Of a DNA stretch of 64,000 nt, positions 11,979 to 21,581 are shown piece after piece. A program made the translations under genes and the position numbers. The notes under the pieces were generated by a model. It had not been told where the DNA came from and ran no database searches. It saw nothing but the letters and a program-made list of their open reading frames with translations. The stretch is from Pseudomicrostroma phylloplanum. Lineage: Eukaryota; Basidiomycota; Exobasidiomycetes; Microstromatales. The stretch's first letter is position 1, and every line of letters starts with the position of its first letter. The stretch spans positions 682,001 to 746,000 of the forward strand of contig BCHS01000003.1 of NCBI GenBank assembly GCA_039545275.1, written 5' to 3'.

Positions 11979-12440
11979 CGGAAATCTAAGCTCGCCAAGA
12001 CCGCCATCTGAGTCGGCTCGTACGGCATCCTGCCTACCAAAGGGAGGCGTTGAATTCATCTTTGACTACACCACCTCGCAGCGTGACTTCGCGAGTGGCC
12101 TTTTGCCAGCAAGGTGGATGGCGGCGTTCAATTCATTTTCTCTTACACTACTCCGCAGAGGGCGTCGAGGAGGGCGTTTGGTCAGTAATGCCAGAGCGTC
12201 GTGCAGTTCATCTTCAATTACACCACCTCCGCTTTCATGTAGGCCTACTCATCGCCCTGCACAACGCTTTTAGTCAGGGTAAATTGAGATGGAGATAGCG
12301 AGTGAAGATCACAAGACTGTTTGCGGTCTCCGGGATACGGGAGAGAGGCTCTCTCGAGTAGCCAATCTTTCCTCCTGCACGTCCAGCATAGCCCTAGCTC
12401 CTTACCCTCTCCGCCGATCTCTATGTCCGCCTTTACTTCC
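11979..12440. other. MIP1 3' flank
   Basis: 462 bp between the MIP1 stop and the stop of the convergent complex I gene. It holds three degenerate repeat copies at 12042-12233, annotated separately. No gene is visible. Confidence 0.6.
12042..12233 (-). repeat. Three degenerate ~35 bp repeat copies, period 76-77 bp
   Basis: Three copies lie at about 12042-12078, 12119-12156 and 12195-12232. In minus-strand orientation all carry a form of the core GTGTAGTTGAAGATGAA followed by a C-rich end. The outer ends are partly self-complementary (GGAGGtg ... cgCCTCC), so each copy could fold as a weak stem-loop. The same family recurs at 30711-31066. Confidence 0.7.
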
Positions 12441-13390
12441 TCAAGCGTAGTTCTCTGCCGGGTAGTAAGCATGTGGGTCATGCGGCACAGCTCCCTTCTG
12501 AATCTTGAGGATGTGGTGGGGCTTCTTGAAGGGAGGTGTAGGGGGTAGCCTGCTGCTCGAGTAGGCATTCTCGTCCTTCTTTGACACCTGGGCGAGAACG
12601 TCTGTGAAGGCCGAAGGCGCATTGAGGTCCGAGGGGATGGTAAGAGCAGTCGTGGGAGAGGAGGTGTCGTCTCCTGGTGCAGCGAGACTATGGGAAGAGA
12701 GGAAGAAGAATGTACAGAAAGTGTAAGTATGCAATGCTAGGGACGGCCCGAACCACAGAGCTCCTCCTCCGCTTCCGAGGCGGTTCAACTCACGTCTTCG
12801 TTCCGTCCTCGTTGGGAGCAGCAAGAAGGATCTTGGTCAGGTGCTGCTGTGTGATCATGTCCAGAGCTGGGTACTTCCTTCGGAAGTCTCGGTTGTAGTA
12901 CATGTTTCCAGCTGGGTCAGAGGCTCGGGAAGGAGCGGTGGCTCCGTGCTCCTTGCGTCCACCTGGTGTAGGGTACCGGTGCTAAGAATGCGGAGCGTGA
13001 GTTGAAGCAGAGTCAGTCTCAGTCCAGTCACCATACATAGACTCGGACAGGCACGGGCCGGAGCCCGTTTCTAATGGTTACGCCTTCTTGCTGCAAAAGC
13101 TCTACTCACCATAGTAGGCAGAGGGAGACCTGAGCTGATCTCAGGGTTGGCCGAGAAGATCTCCCTGAACTTCCTCCAGAAGGGCGATCGACCCTCTACA
13201 TAGTGGTACTTGTGTGGTGAGGCATAGCTGTAGGGTGGAGGACAGCCGAGGAAGAAGTGGTCACGATTAGCAATTGCGCTGCAGATGAGCCACGAGGAGC
13301 GGTACCTCGCGCCTGTGAGAATCTTGCAGGACGTGATACTGACTTTTTGCTCTCATTGAGGAGTGCCTTTGATGCTCTGAATGCTGCCAT
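12441..13390 (-). CDS. NADH:ubiquinone oxidoreductase (complex I) 21 kDa-type subunit
   Basis: Four exons: 13390-13344, 13227-13110, 12981-12794, 12687-12441. All junctions have GT-AG ends and keep frame, giving 199 aa, the expected size for the fungal 21.3 kDa accessory subunit of complex I. Recognisable features are the N-terminal block KYHYVEGRSPFWRKFREIF, then NPEISSGLPLPTM, and the central SRASDPAGNMYYNRDFRRKYP, which match what I know of this fungal subunit family. The C-terminus is Pro-rich and ends in AENYA. The protein would sit in the inner mitochondrial membrane arm of complex I. It is divergent from ERT1 across about 1 kb and convergent with MIP1. Confidence 0.8.
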
Positions 13391-14395
13391 TGCTGATGAT
13401 ATGCTATGGGATGAGGGGACCAGGGAGGGGCAGGCGGGACGGGTACTTGGTGGGAACTGGAGGTGTTAAGCGACGGCGTAGATGGAAGGCGGGGCGAGGC
13501 ATCACAGGCCCAGCCAGGGCGGCGGAGCTCAACTCCAGGCGCGGCAGCAGCATGGCCGTTGCGCCTCCATGCAGCGTAGCTGTCAAAGGTTCACAGGCCA
13601 AGCCTTGATGCCCCGCCCTTTCCTCCCCCAAAGAACAGTCAGGCCCGGCCAACTCACATCTTCCTGCCATTGCCAGCTCACCTCCACTCGATATTGTACC
13701 TATTCCACTAGCCAGGCGTACCTTGGCTACTGTCATCTTTCTGGGCAGCCGTCTCCAATCGCGTGGCCGATTTCACGGGCGCAGACACGCCGGATAAATC
13801 ATCGGACCGAGCTTCGCACGGCCTCACACTTCTGCCCAGCTCTCTGTACATCGTTGCCCCCAGCAACTGCCTCGACCTCGGTCCTAAGCTCGACGAATCA
13901 GGGCAGTAGAAGCGAACACCTTCTCGCCGCTGATTGAGCCGACTCGCTCATCCGCAAACAGGTGCTTTCGTCTGGATCACCGAGCCTCGTACTTCGCATA
14001 TTACGGAAGAGGACTGCTCGTCTGAGGCCCAAGACTCGGCGCAAGAGACGAGTACGTACCTGCATCGGACAACACGAATACTCTGTCTGTCTCTGAGACG
14101 CAGAGACTGCAGTCCATGTGGCTTCAGTAAGACCCTCTGACTCAGTCACCTCACTTTACTCTAGCGCCGAGTCACGCTCTCGCTGATCTCCTTCGAGACG
14201 CTCCGTCGGAAGCATCTTCGAATCTACGGTCTCAATTGCAGTGAGCAACGCGGCTTTCTCTGCAAGCAAGGGTTCTGCGTCATCTCGATTCCGCCACCGG
14301 AAGGCTTCTGGAAGAGGGGAAGCTACACTGAGTTATTGGGACGGTAGAGCAACGCAGCTCTGCACTGCCCGCACCACCTACCAGACAACATCACG
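13391..14395. other. Divergent promoter region between the complex I subunit and ERT1
   Basis: 1005 bp between two divergent start codons. Short open frames here have no domain and no splice support into ERT1. A long or spliced ERT1 leader is possible, since several pyrimidine tracts precede AG dinucleotides at 14150-14300. No specific regulatory element could be named with confidence. Confidence 0.4.
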
Positions 14396-16579
14396 ATGGC
14401 TCTCACAGGAGGGCCGTCCGCATCGCAAGGGCTGTTCACCTCGACTGCTACTTACCCGTCCGGCTCGGGCTCATCATCTTTGTCCCCTTCTGCCGCTTCG
14501 TCTTCGAGCTCCAGCAAGGCCAAATCAGCGCGAGACAGGCCAGCTGCAATCAAGCGAGAACAGTCCATGACCATTCGGGCAGAGGACGATAATGAGGGCA
14601 GGGGAACAAGTGTTGCTTCTGACGGTGGTAGTGGAGACGGTGATGAGAGCGGACGCCCAGGCAAGAAGAAGAAAGCCAATCGAGCTTGCGCAGCCTGTCA
14701 GAAGGCACACCTGACCTGCGATGATGGTGAGTCGCATTCCGCGGCGGGCGAGAATCGAGATTCATTGAGACTAACCAAGCTGGTTGTTCTGGCTGATCAG
14801 CACGGCCATGTACAAGATGTCTGAAAAAGGGAATGGGACCCCAGTGTACGGACGGTAAACGGAAGAGAGCAAAGTACCTGCTGGACGAAGACGAGCTACA
14901 AGCAGTCAAAGCGCGAGAGAAAGCCGAGAAAGAACGGAAAGACCTCATGGCAGCATCTTCCGCTGCCCGCCCAGGGACCTACAGGCGCCCGTCAGCTTCA
15001 GCGCAGGGTCCGCCTCCCTTCGTCGACACCAATGGAGTTCAGTCGCCGAACAAGCTTCCGCCCTTGGCAGGGTCACAGCTATTCGGGCCTACAGGCATCT
15101 TTGCTGGAGATGGAGCAAACCATCCTGGTACTAATACGCTGCCAACACCGCCTCATGCTTTCGAGTCAGAAGCCACATCTCTGGAGTACTCGATCCTGAG
15201 CGCCATGCTCAATGGCATCGATCCAAGCCTCCTATCTGGCAGTCCAGATCAGGATGGTACGTACGCTCCCCCGTATACAGATGGGCAAGACTCAGCAATG
15301 ACTCCTGGAGTGTCTGGCGGGCTAGACTTCAAGAACTTCTTCGAAAACAGTGGGACAAATCTCCCCAGTGTCGGTATGGCAACCGACCAGTCGTCACATT
15401 GGCTGCTTGACGTTCAGCCGCAGAATAGCGGAGTGTGGGCTTCTGGATCGTCTTCTTCCACTCCGTTCGCCAGCTCGGCAGCAGCTGGGTTCAACAACGG
15501 CCAAAACAAGCAGCCGGCCGAAGCCATCGGCCAGCTCCATGCCATCGGTGGTAATGATCCGAATGCCACCGCAGGCGAGGTCGGCTCTGGGGGCTTCAAG
15601 GCTCTCGAAGTTCCTTCCCCTTCGCCGTCATTAGCGTCCACACAGAGGCTAGGTTTTGATGACGGCTTCGCAAACAGCACTTCTCCGGATGTGAGTGGCC
15701 GTACTGGCAGTCAAGTCGATGTTGCTGGATCTCAACAGGGCCTTCCTTCGGGCCCAGCTAACAACGTGGCTGTCGTCAGGGGCGGAGGAACCTATAACGG
15801 ACCAGACTTGCAAATGCTCGAGGCTCAATGGCGGGAGAGGGTGAATCAGATCTATGGCTCGATAGCCAAACCATTCCCCTACACCGAAGGCTACCATTTC
15901 CTCCTCAAGTTCGTCACCGAGAAGTTCGAGAAAGCAGAAGTGCTTCGCATCGTTCGAGCTCTGGGTCTCTTCCGGCCGAGTCTCATAGCACTTCAGATGC
16001 CTCTGACCGAGGAGGACGAGATCTTCGTGGAGAGGAGCATTCAAAGAACGGTCTTGGAGCTTGAGAAGCTTGTGAGTATGTGAGAAGGTACTAGGAATCA
16101 TCACGCAAGCTGAGTGACTGAAATTTCGTCCAATTGCCCCTCAGATCTCTTTCTCCGGCACACCCACCGTTGTCTGGCGGCGTACTTGCGAAATCTGCGT
16201 CGTCGGCTCGGAGTTCTCCATGCTGACAGGATGGTCTCGGGAGACTCTCCTCGGGCGGCGGATCTACGAGTTCTGGGACAAGAACTCGACGCTCGAGTAC
16301 TGGGAGAAGTTTGCCTCGCATGCCTTTGAGAATACAAGTCAAAGCATCGTCGCGAATGTGGTACTGAAGAGGCCAGATGGCAGCAGTGTGCCTTGTGCGG
16401 CTTGCTTCAGCATCAAGAGGAACGTCTTCGACCTACCCAGTCTAGTGGTGAGTTGGCAGTGTAGGTCAGCGTGAAAGGTTAACGGCCCCTGAGGACTGAC
16501 AGACTTCTACCTCATATCCCTCTCTCTTGCGGCTCAGGTCGGAGCTTTCCTACCCATCCTCTCTCCCTCGGCTTCTTGA
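14396..16579 (+). CDS. ERT1: Ert1/AcuK-type Zn(2)Cys(6) transcription factor, gluconeogenesis regulator
   Basis: Four exons: 14396-14726, 14801-16071, 16145-16447, 16538-16579, giving 648 aa in frame. The first intron splits the zinc cluster. Joined, the DNA-binding domain has all six cysteines (CAACQKAHLTC ... CTRCLKKGMGPQC), and the exact wording QKAHLTCDD, followed by TDGKRKRAKYL, is typical of the Ert1/Rds2/AcuK family. The middle is Ser/Gly-rich and probably disordered. The C-terminal third holds a PAS-like domain (VVWRRTCEICVVGSEFSMLTG ... SRETLLGRRIYEFW) and the family's short hydrophobic end. Known relatives activate gluconeogenic genes such as PCK1 and FBP1 on non-fermentable carbon. 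The last exon is only 42 nt. The Met at 14396 is the first in-frame ATG before the conserved region. Confidence 0.88.
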
Positions 16580-17450
16580 CCTAGCCGACACCGTGCCCCA
16601 GTGAACTTCTTCGAACGGGCTACATGCCCCTGCTTCTACCAATCCGTTTTCATTGACCTGCATACACATTGTCCATCGTCTTCCGTTCCATCAGCATGAC
16701 CAGCATCTGGCCCTGGGGGATGCCTCGACCCACGGTCCGCCCTGTAACATCATCTCCGGCCGCTCCAGCGTATACCACGAAATGAATAGGAATGTTCTGC
16801 TCGCATGTGCCCGCTCCATTGACCCTCTCCAGCCGATCACTAATCAATTTCAGCTAGACCGGTCCCTGTCCAGGATGTGTTCTGCCGTGCGAAAGGATTA
16901 CCGATCACATTGCTCCTGAGACTGTTGCGCTCGAGCCACTGACTGCAGGAGCCGTCGGCACCTCATCACAGGCGAGGGGGCCGCCCTCCCTCAGGACACT
17001 GATCTAGTGCCAGGCGGAAGCAGATTGGCCAGCGCAAGGGCAAAGAAAGGCGCCGCTCGCAAGCAAGAGGCAGCTCAGCACAGCGGCCTCGGGAGCAGCC
17101 TACATAAAGCCCTGCCCTGCCACGTCCCTTCCCCTCCTTCCCTCTTTTCCTCACACCTCTTCATCAGCCATCGGGGCTCCCCTCGCTTGGGGACCGAGCA
17201 CACGCTCGTTGAGCGTAGTGTGACCTCATCATCACTCTGCCACACAGTCTGGGAGCAGAACCAAGAGTATCCTGTCTTCATCTTTGAGAGCCTCACCACA
17301 ATGGGTAGAGGTGACTTGTTTCGCTGGGCACTTGAGAGGGGGTTAGGGGACAGTCACGCGGAGTGAGTAGACTTGCAACACTCTGCGATGCTCTTGCTGC
17401 TTGACATCGATGCTGACTGTTCATCTGTCCCGTCCTCCACTGCCTACAGC
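16580..17450. other. Gene-free stretch downstream of ERT1
   Basis: About 870 bp with no supported gene. All open frames are short, lack domains and have no plausible splice partner. The segment leads into the tandem-repeat cluster at 17451. Confidence 0.5.
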
Positions 17451-17594
17451 CTACGTATGGATCACTGAAGTAGAGCACGAGGCAGCTTACGTATGGATCA
17501 CACGAGCTGAACACGAGGCAAGCTTACGTATGGATCACTGAAGTAGAACACGAGGCCAGCCCGGATGGATCACAAGAGCTGAACCCGAGGCCAG
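17451..17594. repeat. Tandem array of four ~36 bp units with alternating subtypes
   Basis: Four consecutive units share the frame TACGTATGGATCAC ... CACGAGGC. Units 1 and 3 carry ACTGAAGTAGA in the middle. Units 2 and 4 carry ACACGAGCTGA or a close variant. The array is therefore two copies of a roughly 73 bp dimer, pointing to duplication of a dimer rather than stepwise monomer growth. Confidence 0.85.
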
Positions 17595-17924
17595 TGCATC
17601 ACCCAAGAATACCCACGGTAGACCTCCAAGAAGACCCAATCAGCGCAAAGGATCAGCAAGTCGTCGTGTCACCGCGAGGGACACGGAGCAGGAACCAAGA
17701 AGTCGTTCACCAGCAAGGAAGAAGCAAGAGATCGATCGAGTCGAGGAAGAAGAAGCAAAGGGTCGAATGGAAGCCTTCACTGGTCACTCTATCGCCCTTC
17801 ACTATCGCAGCAGCAGCAAGTAGCTCGTCGTCAAGGAGGAGGATCGAATGTGTCCGTGGGATCTTCAAGACAGCTGTCGTCAAGAAGACCACGTTAAAAG
17901 CGAATGAGGCTCCCTGGACGTCGT

Positions 17925-18062
17925 CTACGTCAGGAGCCACCACGAACCAAGTCTCTGCGGCGTCGTCATACGTCGAGAGCAAAAGCGATCCTCTGCGGCG
18001 TCGTCATACGTCGAGAGAAGAACCAAGTCCAAGTCTTCCGGCCGTCGTCTTACGTCGGGAGC
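17925..18062. repeat. Imperfect tandem repeat (GTCGTCATACGTCGAGAG-type), about 3 copies
   Basis: Two near-identical copies of CTCTGCGGCGTCGTCATACG with its continuation, at about 17953 and 17991, are followed by a diverged third copy near 18042 (CCGTCGTCTTACGTCGGGAG). A weaker fourth copy is at about 17921. The spacing is about 38-50 bp, and flanking AACCAAGT motifs are also repeated. Confidence 0.75.
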
Positions 18063-18116
18063 AGTTAGCAAGTCTGCGCAAGTGCGTCAGCAAGGTTTTG
18101 GGCACCGTGTTGTCCT

Positions 18117-18231
18117 GTCAAGCTGGGTCTGAGTACCCTCGATCTGTCAAGTTGGGCCTGAGTGCCCTCGAATCTGTCAAGATGGGCCTGAGTGCCCTCG
18201 AATCTGGTGGGGTCTGAGTACCCTCGAATCT
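18117..18231. repeat. Tandem array of four 26-30 bp units
   Basis: Four units (29, 30, 30 and 26 bp) share the core GAGTRCCCTCGAATCT. Units 2 and 3 differ at one position only. This array is unrelated in sequence to the two arrays just upstream. A diverged copy may follow at 18232. Confidence 0.85.
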
Positions 18232-18922
18232 GTTTGGACCGTCGTGTCCGGTTTTGGCCGTTGTGCCTGTGAATCTGTCGGGTCGTCAAATCCCGCGTTC
18301 AAGTTTGGGCTCGTTGCCCTGAAATGTGAGACCGAGTTGGACTCGTGCCTCAGCCTCGAGCGAGTCGGCACTCGTCTCTGAGGAGATCCGGAGCGTGGAG
18401 CTCCCGGTCTGCGTCCGAGGGGCAAGTACAAGGTCGTGCTTGTTCCTGGACAACGAGGGTTGAGTAGCTTCTCACCCTGCACATAGGACGAGCATGCGCT
18501 CGTGCCTTGAAACAACTCCCCCGATCCGGATCGTCAGTCACTGTTACTGGCTCGCCAGTGGTAGAACCACAGCTCTTCTCCTCACCGGGAAGGGGTCTCA
18601 GTAGGAACTCTCTGTCTGTGTCTGTAGCATCTTTCTGACAAATGATTCGCCTCGGGGCACCTAAAAAGAAACGCCGTGTCTGAGTGTGATCCTTGTGAGC
18701 CGTTGGTCGTAGATGAGTCGAGGTGGTGTGAGTCGCCTCTGGCTGAAGGACTGAAGGTGTCCGGTCAGGCTCCGCTTCGGCGACTTCGCGGCGAGGAAGC
18801 CTTGCTTTCCCCGCGTTCGGCGTCCCTCAAAGGCAGCCTTCCCCACACTTCCTTCGCCTCTTCCCCATCTCACCCATCTATATCACCATTAGCAATCGCT
18901 CACCCTAGAAGCTGTTGCCAAC
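18232..18922. other. Upstream region of the aldo/keto reductase
   Basis: About 690 bp without a supported gene. The last 200 bp before the ATG at 18923 are CT-rich and contain a TATATCA-like sequence near 18880, as expected for a fungal core promoter. The part around 18550 has a short tRNA A-box-like sequence but no B-box (see rejected items). Confidence 0.4.
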
Positions 18923-20031
18923 ATGAGCTCTTCTTTCCCATCTGTCCCAGCGGGTACCACTCACCTCACCCTCAACACCGGCGCCAAGATCCCCGTAGTG
19001 GGATTGGGCACCTGGCAGGCTAAGCCCGGAGAGGTCGCTGCTGCCGTTGAGACAGCTCTGAAGGCCGGCTACCGTCATGTGAGTTGACATCAAGATGGAA
19101 GCAGAGCAGCAGTGGCGAGTTGACTGACGCTTTCGACGCTCTGATGGCTCCCACCGCTGTACAGCTCGATGGTGCTTGGGCGTACGATGTGAGTTGCTTC
19201 CAAGTCCATGCGATCGCAGCCTCGAGTTCTCCGTGCTCACCAACCGACTGCTCCGCTTGAACCCTACAGAACGAGACCGAGGTTGGCCAAGGTATCAAGA
19301 ACTCCGGTGTTCCTCGCTCCGATATTTTCCTCACCACCAAGCTCTGGGGTACCTTCCACCGCAACCCTCTGGAGAACCTCAACGACTCTCTCTCCCGGCT
19401 GGGCGTGGATTACGTGGACCTCTGGCTGATGCACTGGCCCGTCGCTATGCCCTCTGGCCAGGGCAAGATCCCCGTCAACGAGGACGGCAGCAGGAAGATT
19501 GACTTTGACCGCAATTTCACCGAGACGTGGAAGGACATGGAGAAGATCCTAAACGATGGCAGCGGAAAGGTACGCGCCATCGGTGTGTCCAACGTGTCCA
19601 TCCCCCGTCTGGAGGAGCTCCTCGCGGAAGCCTCGGTAGTGCCGGCAGCGAACCAGATCGAGCTGCACCCATACCTCCCACAGCATGATCTTGTGCGCTT
19701 CTGCCAGTCCAAGGGCATCACCCCTCAGGCCTACTCGCCGCTAGGCTCAACCGACTCGCCGCTGCTGCAAGAACCAGTCATCACCAAGATCGCCCAAGCG
19801 CACGGCGTGCAGCCAGCACAGATCATCATCTCCTGGGGCGCACAGAGAGGCGTGACTGTTCTCCCCAAGTCGGTCACACCTTCGAGGATCGAGGCCAATG
19901 CCAAATTGGTGCACTTGAGCGCAGAGGAGATGAAGGAGATCGATGAGCTGAGCTCGCAGGAGGGGAAGAAGAAGAGGTTCATCAAGCCTACGTGGGGTGG
20001 GTGGGACCTGAAATTCGATGACTGGGAGTAG
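18923..20031 (+). CDS. Aldo/keto reductase (AKR family)
   Basis: Three exons: 18923-19078, 19165-19188, 19270-20031, giving 313 aa. The middle exon is only 24 nt and encodes LDGAWAYD. With its neighbours it makes [19 protein letters not shown], the family signature holding the catalytic Asp and Tyr. The catalytic Lys is in TTKLWGT and the active-site His in LWLMHWP. The NADPH site at the C-terminus is [14 protein letters not shown]. The length is normal for the (alpha/beta)8 barrel. The enzyme is probably cytosolic and reduces an aldehyde or ketone with NADPH; the true substrate cannot be read from sequence. The closest known types are fungal glycerol dehydrogenases and D-xylose/aldose reductase-like enzymes. 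Confidence 0.93.
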
Positions 20032-20151
20032 GGGTCGTCATTGTAGGCACAGTGCTCATACCCTCGGAATGAAATGATTGTGAAAGTTATACAAGGAGTG
20101 TGGGGCTGCCATCCTTTGAGATCACAGCGAGCGCAGCGAGTCAATCTGGTC

Positions 20152-21338
20152 TCAGAACATCCGCACTTTCTTCGAGCCTGCTCCTGCCCCAGCCTTGCGT
20201 TTCCTGAACATTCCGCCGCCCCCTCCGCTCTTCTCCTCTGTCGTCTCGTCTTTCACTGTGGTCGCTGGAGCTGTCGTCGCAGTCTCTCGGCCATGATCGT
20301 TGGTCGTCTCGTTTGCGGTCGTGGGTGGCACCGGACTGGCCTCCTCAGACTTGACCACCGTATCCTGCTCTTCCGCCCTGGTGGCTGATCCTTCTCCGGC
20401 AGGCTCAGCAAGAGAAGGCGGGAGGATCGAGGGCTTTTCCTGTGCCTCTTCCTCCTTCTTTGCTTCCTGCTTCACCGCCGAGCCACCTCGATTCAGGGAC
20501 ATGCTCGTCCATTGTGGTAGCATCCTACGCCTCTGTTCCTCCTCGGTCTCTGCCGATGCCTCGATCTTGATCCTCTTCTTCACTTTGATAGCACCCAGAG
20601 ATCCTTCTCTGTCCGCGTCTCCGTCGAGGTAGGAAGGCGCCACCTTCTCTCGCACGCGAAAGGCTCTGGCCCGATCTCGATCGCTCTGCGGGCCATCCTC
20701 TCGTAGGTGTGACCCTGGTGGAGTCGGCTCGGCGATGGACTGCCATTCACCTGCGACTCCCTGCTTGCGAGCTTCCTCCTCTACTTCGGCAGCTTTGCGA
20801 GCCGCTTCCTCCTCCTCTGCTGCTATGCGCCGGGCCTCGTCTGCAGCTGCTGAGCCGTAGGCGGATAATTGGTCGGAGGGCTTCCAGGCCTTGGACAAGA
20901 CAGGGGGCGCTTTTGTGGCCGAAGATGAGGCGGCCGATGAAGGATCGACTGATGGACCTGCTTCTGCTGATGGGTCTCGTGGTGTGGCCACAGCCGCTGG
21001 TGAGCCAGATTGCCGATCGAGATCGCCTTGGTGAGCTTCCTTCGCCAGCTGATGAAGGAGAGAAAGGGGTGTAAAGTCAGATCATGCCCATGCGAATTCT
21101 ATCGCTTGCCCAGCAGCCACCTACTCACCCGTTCGATCTTGAGCATCTCCTTCCTAGCGTGCTCCTTGTCCCTCTTGTCCTGCTCACTCTTGCGGTAGAT
21201 GTCCTTCAAGCCCCGCTCCACATTGTTCTTGTGGCGGAATCCGCCCTCGTGCTGCTGCCGCGAGGGCAGGTCATCATTGATGGTGATGTCGCAGTACTTG
21301 CATGTCCACTTCTTGCGCGAGACCCAGTAGTCTGCCAT
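20152..21338 (-). CDS. U1-type zinc-finger splicing factor, WBP4/FBP21-like
   Basis: Two exons: 21338-21129 and 21048-20152; 368 aa. The N-terminus is a classic matrin/U1C-type C2H2 finger (KWTCKYCDITINDDLPSRQQHEGGFRHK), directly followed by a charged helix, as in WBP4/FBP21 of the spliceosomal B complex. A GEWQSI segment and a basic C-terminal end (MFRKRKAG ... KKVRMF) also fit that family. The WW domains of animal WBP4 are absent. The middle holds an Ala/Glu-rich coiled-coil-like stretch (ADEARRIAAEEEEAARK) and acidic low-complexity sequence. It is likely nuclear. It is divergent from the SNF2 ATPase gene with only 243 bp between starts, so the two may share a promoter. Confidence 0.75.
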
Positions 21339-21581
21339 GGTGTCAAAGGTAGCTCGGCCGCTCGAGGACGGAGAGACTGCGAGTAGAGATGGAAGCAATG
21401 GGCTCGAAGGTGACCTTTTCCGAATCGGAGCTCTGACGGAAAGAGAGACGCGACGACGGAAGTGGAGAAATCGTTCTTTCCGTTGCGTTTTGGTTCCATT
21501 TGAGCCATAGTACACCGTTCTTCCCTCAATACAACACTTTCATTGCACAGAATATGCCTACATCGCAGCCCACCATCAACG

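Noticed and set aside
13482..13937. Open frame in the ERT1 upstream region
   Set aside because: No domain, His/Gln/Ser-rich composition, and no splice that joins it to ERT1 in frame.
17594..18217. Plus-strand open frame of 207 codons over the tandem arrays
   Set aside because: It is made largely of the three repeat arrays and has no domain or splice partner. The arrays explain the lack of stops.
18540..18610. tRNA/SINE A-box-like sequence (GCCAGTGGTAGAAC)
   Set aside because: No B-box (GGTTCGANTCC) follows within the normal distance and no tRNA fold or SINE tail could be drawn.
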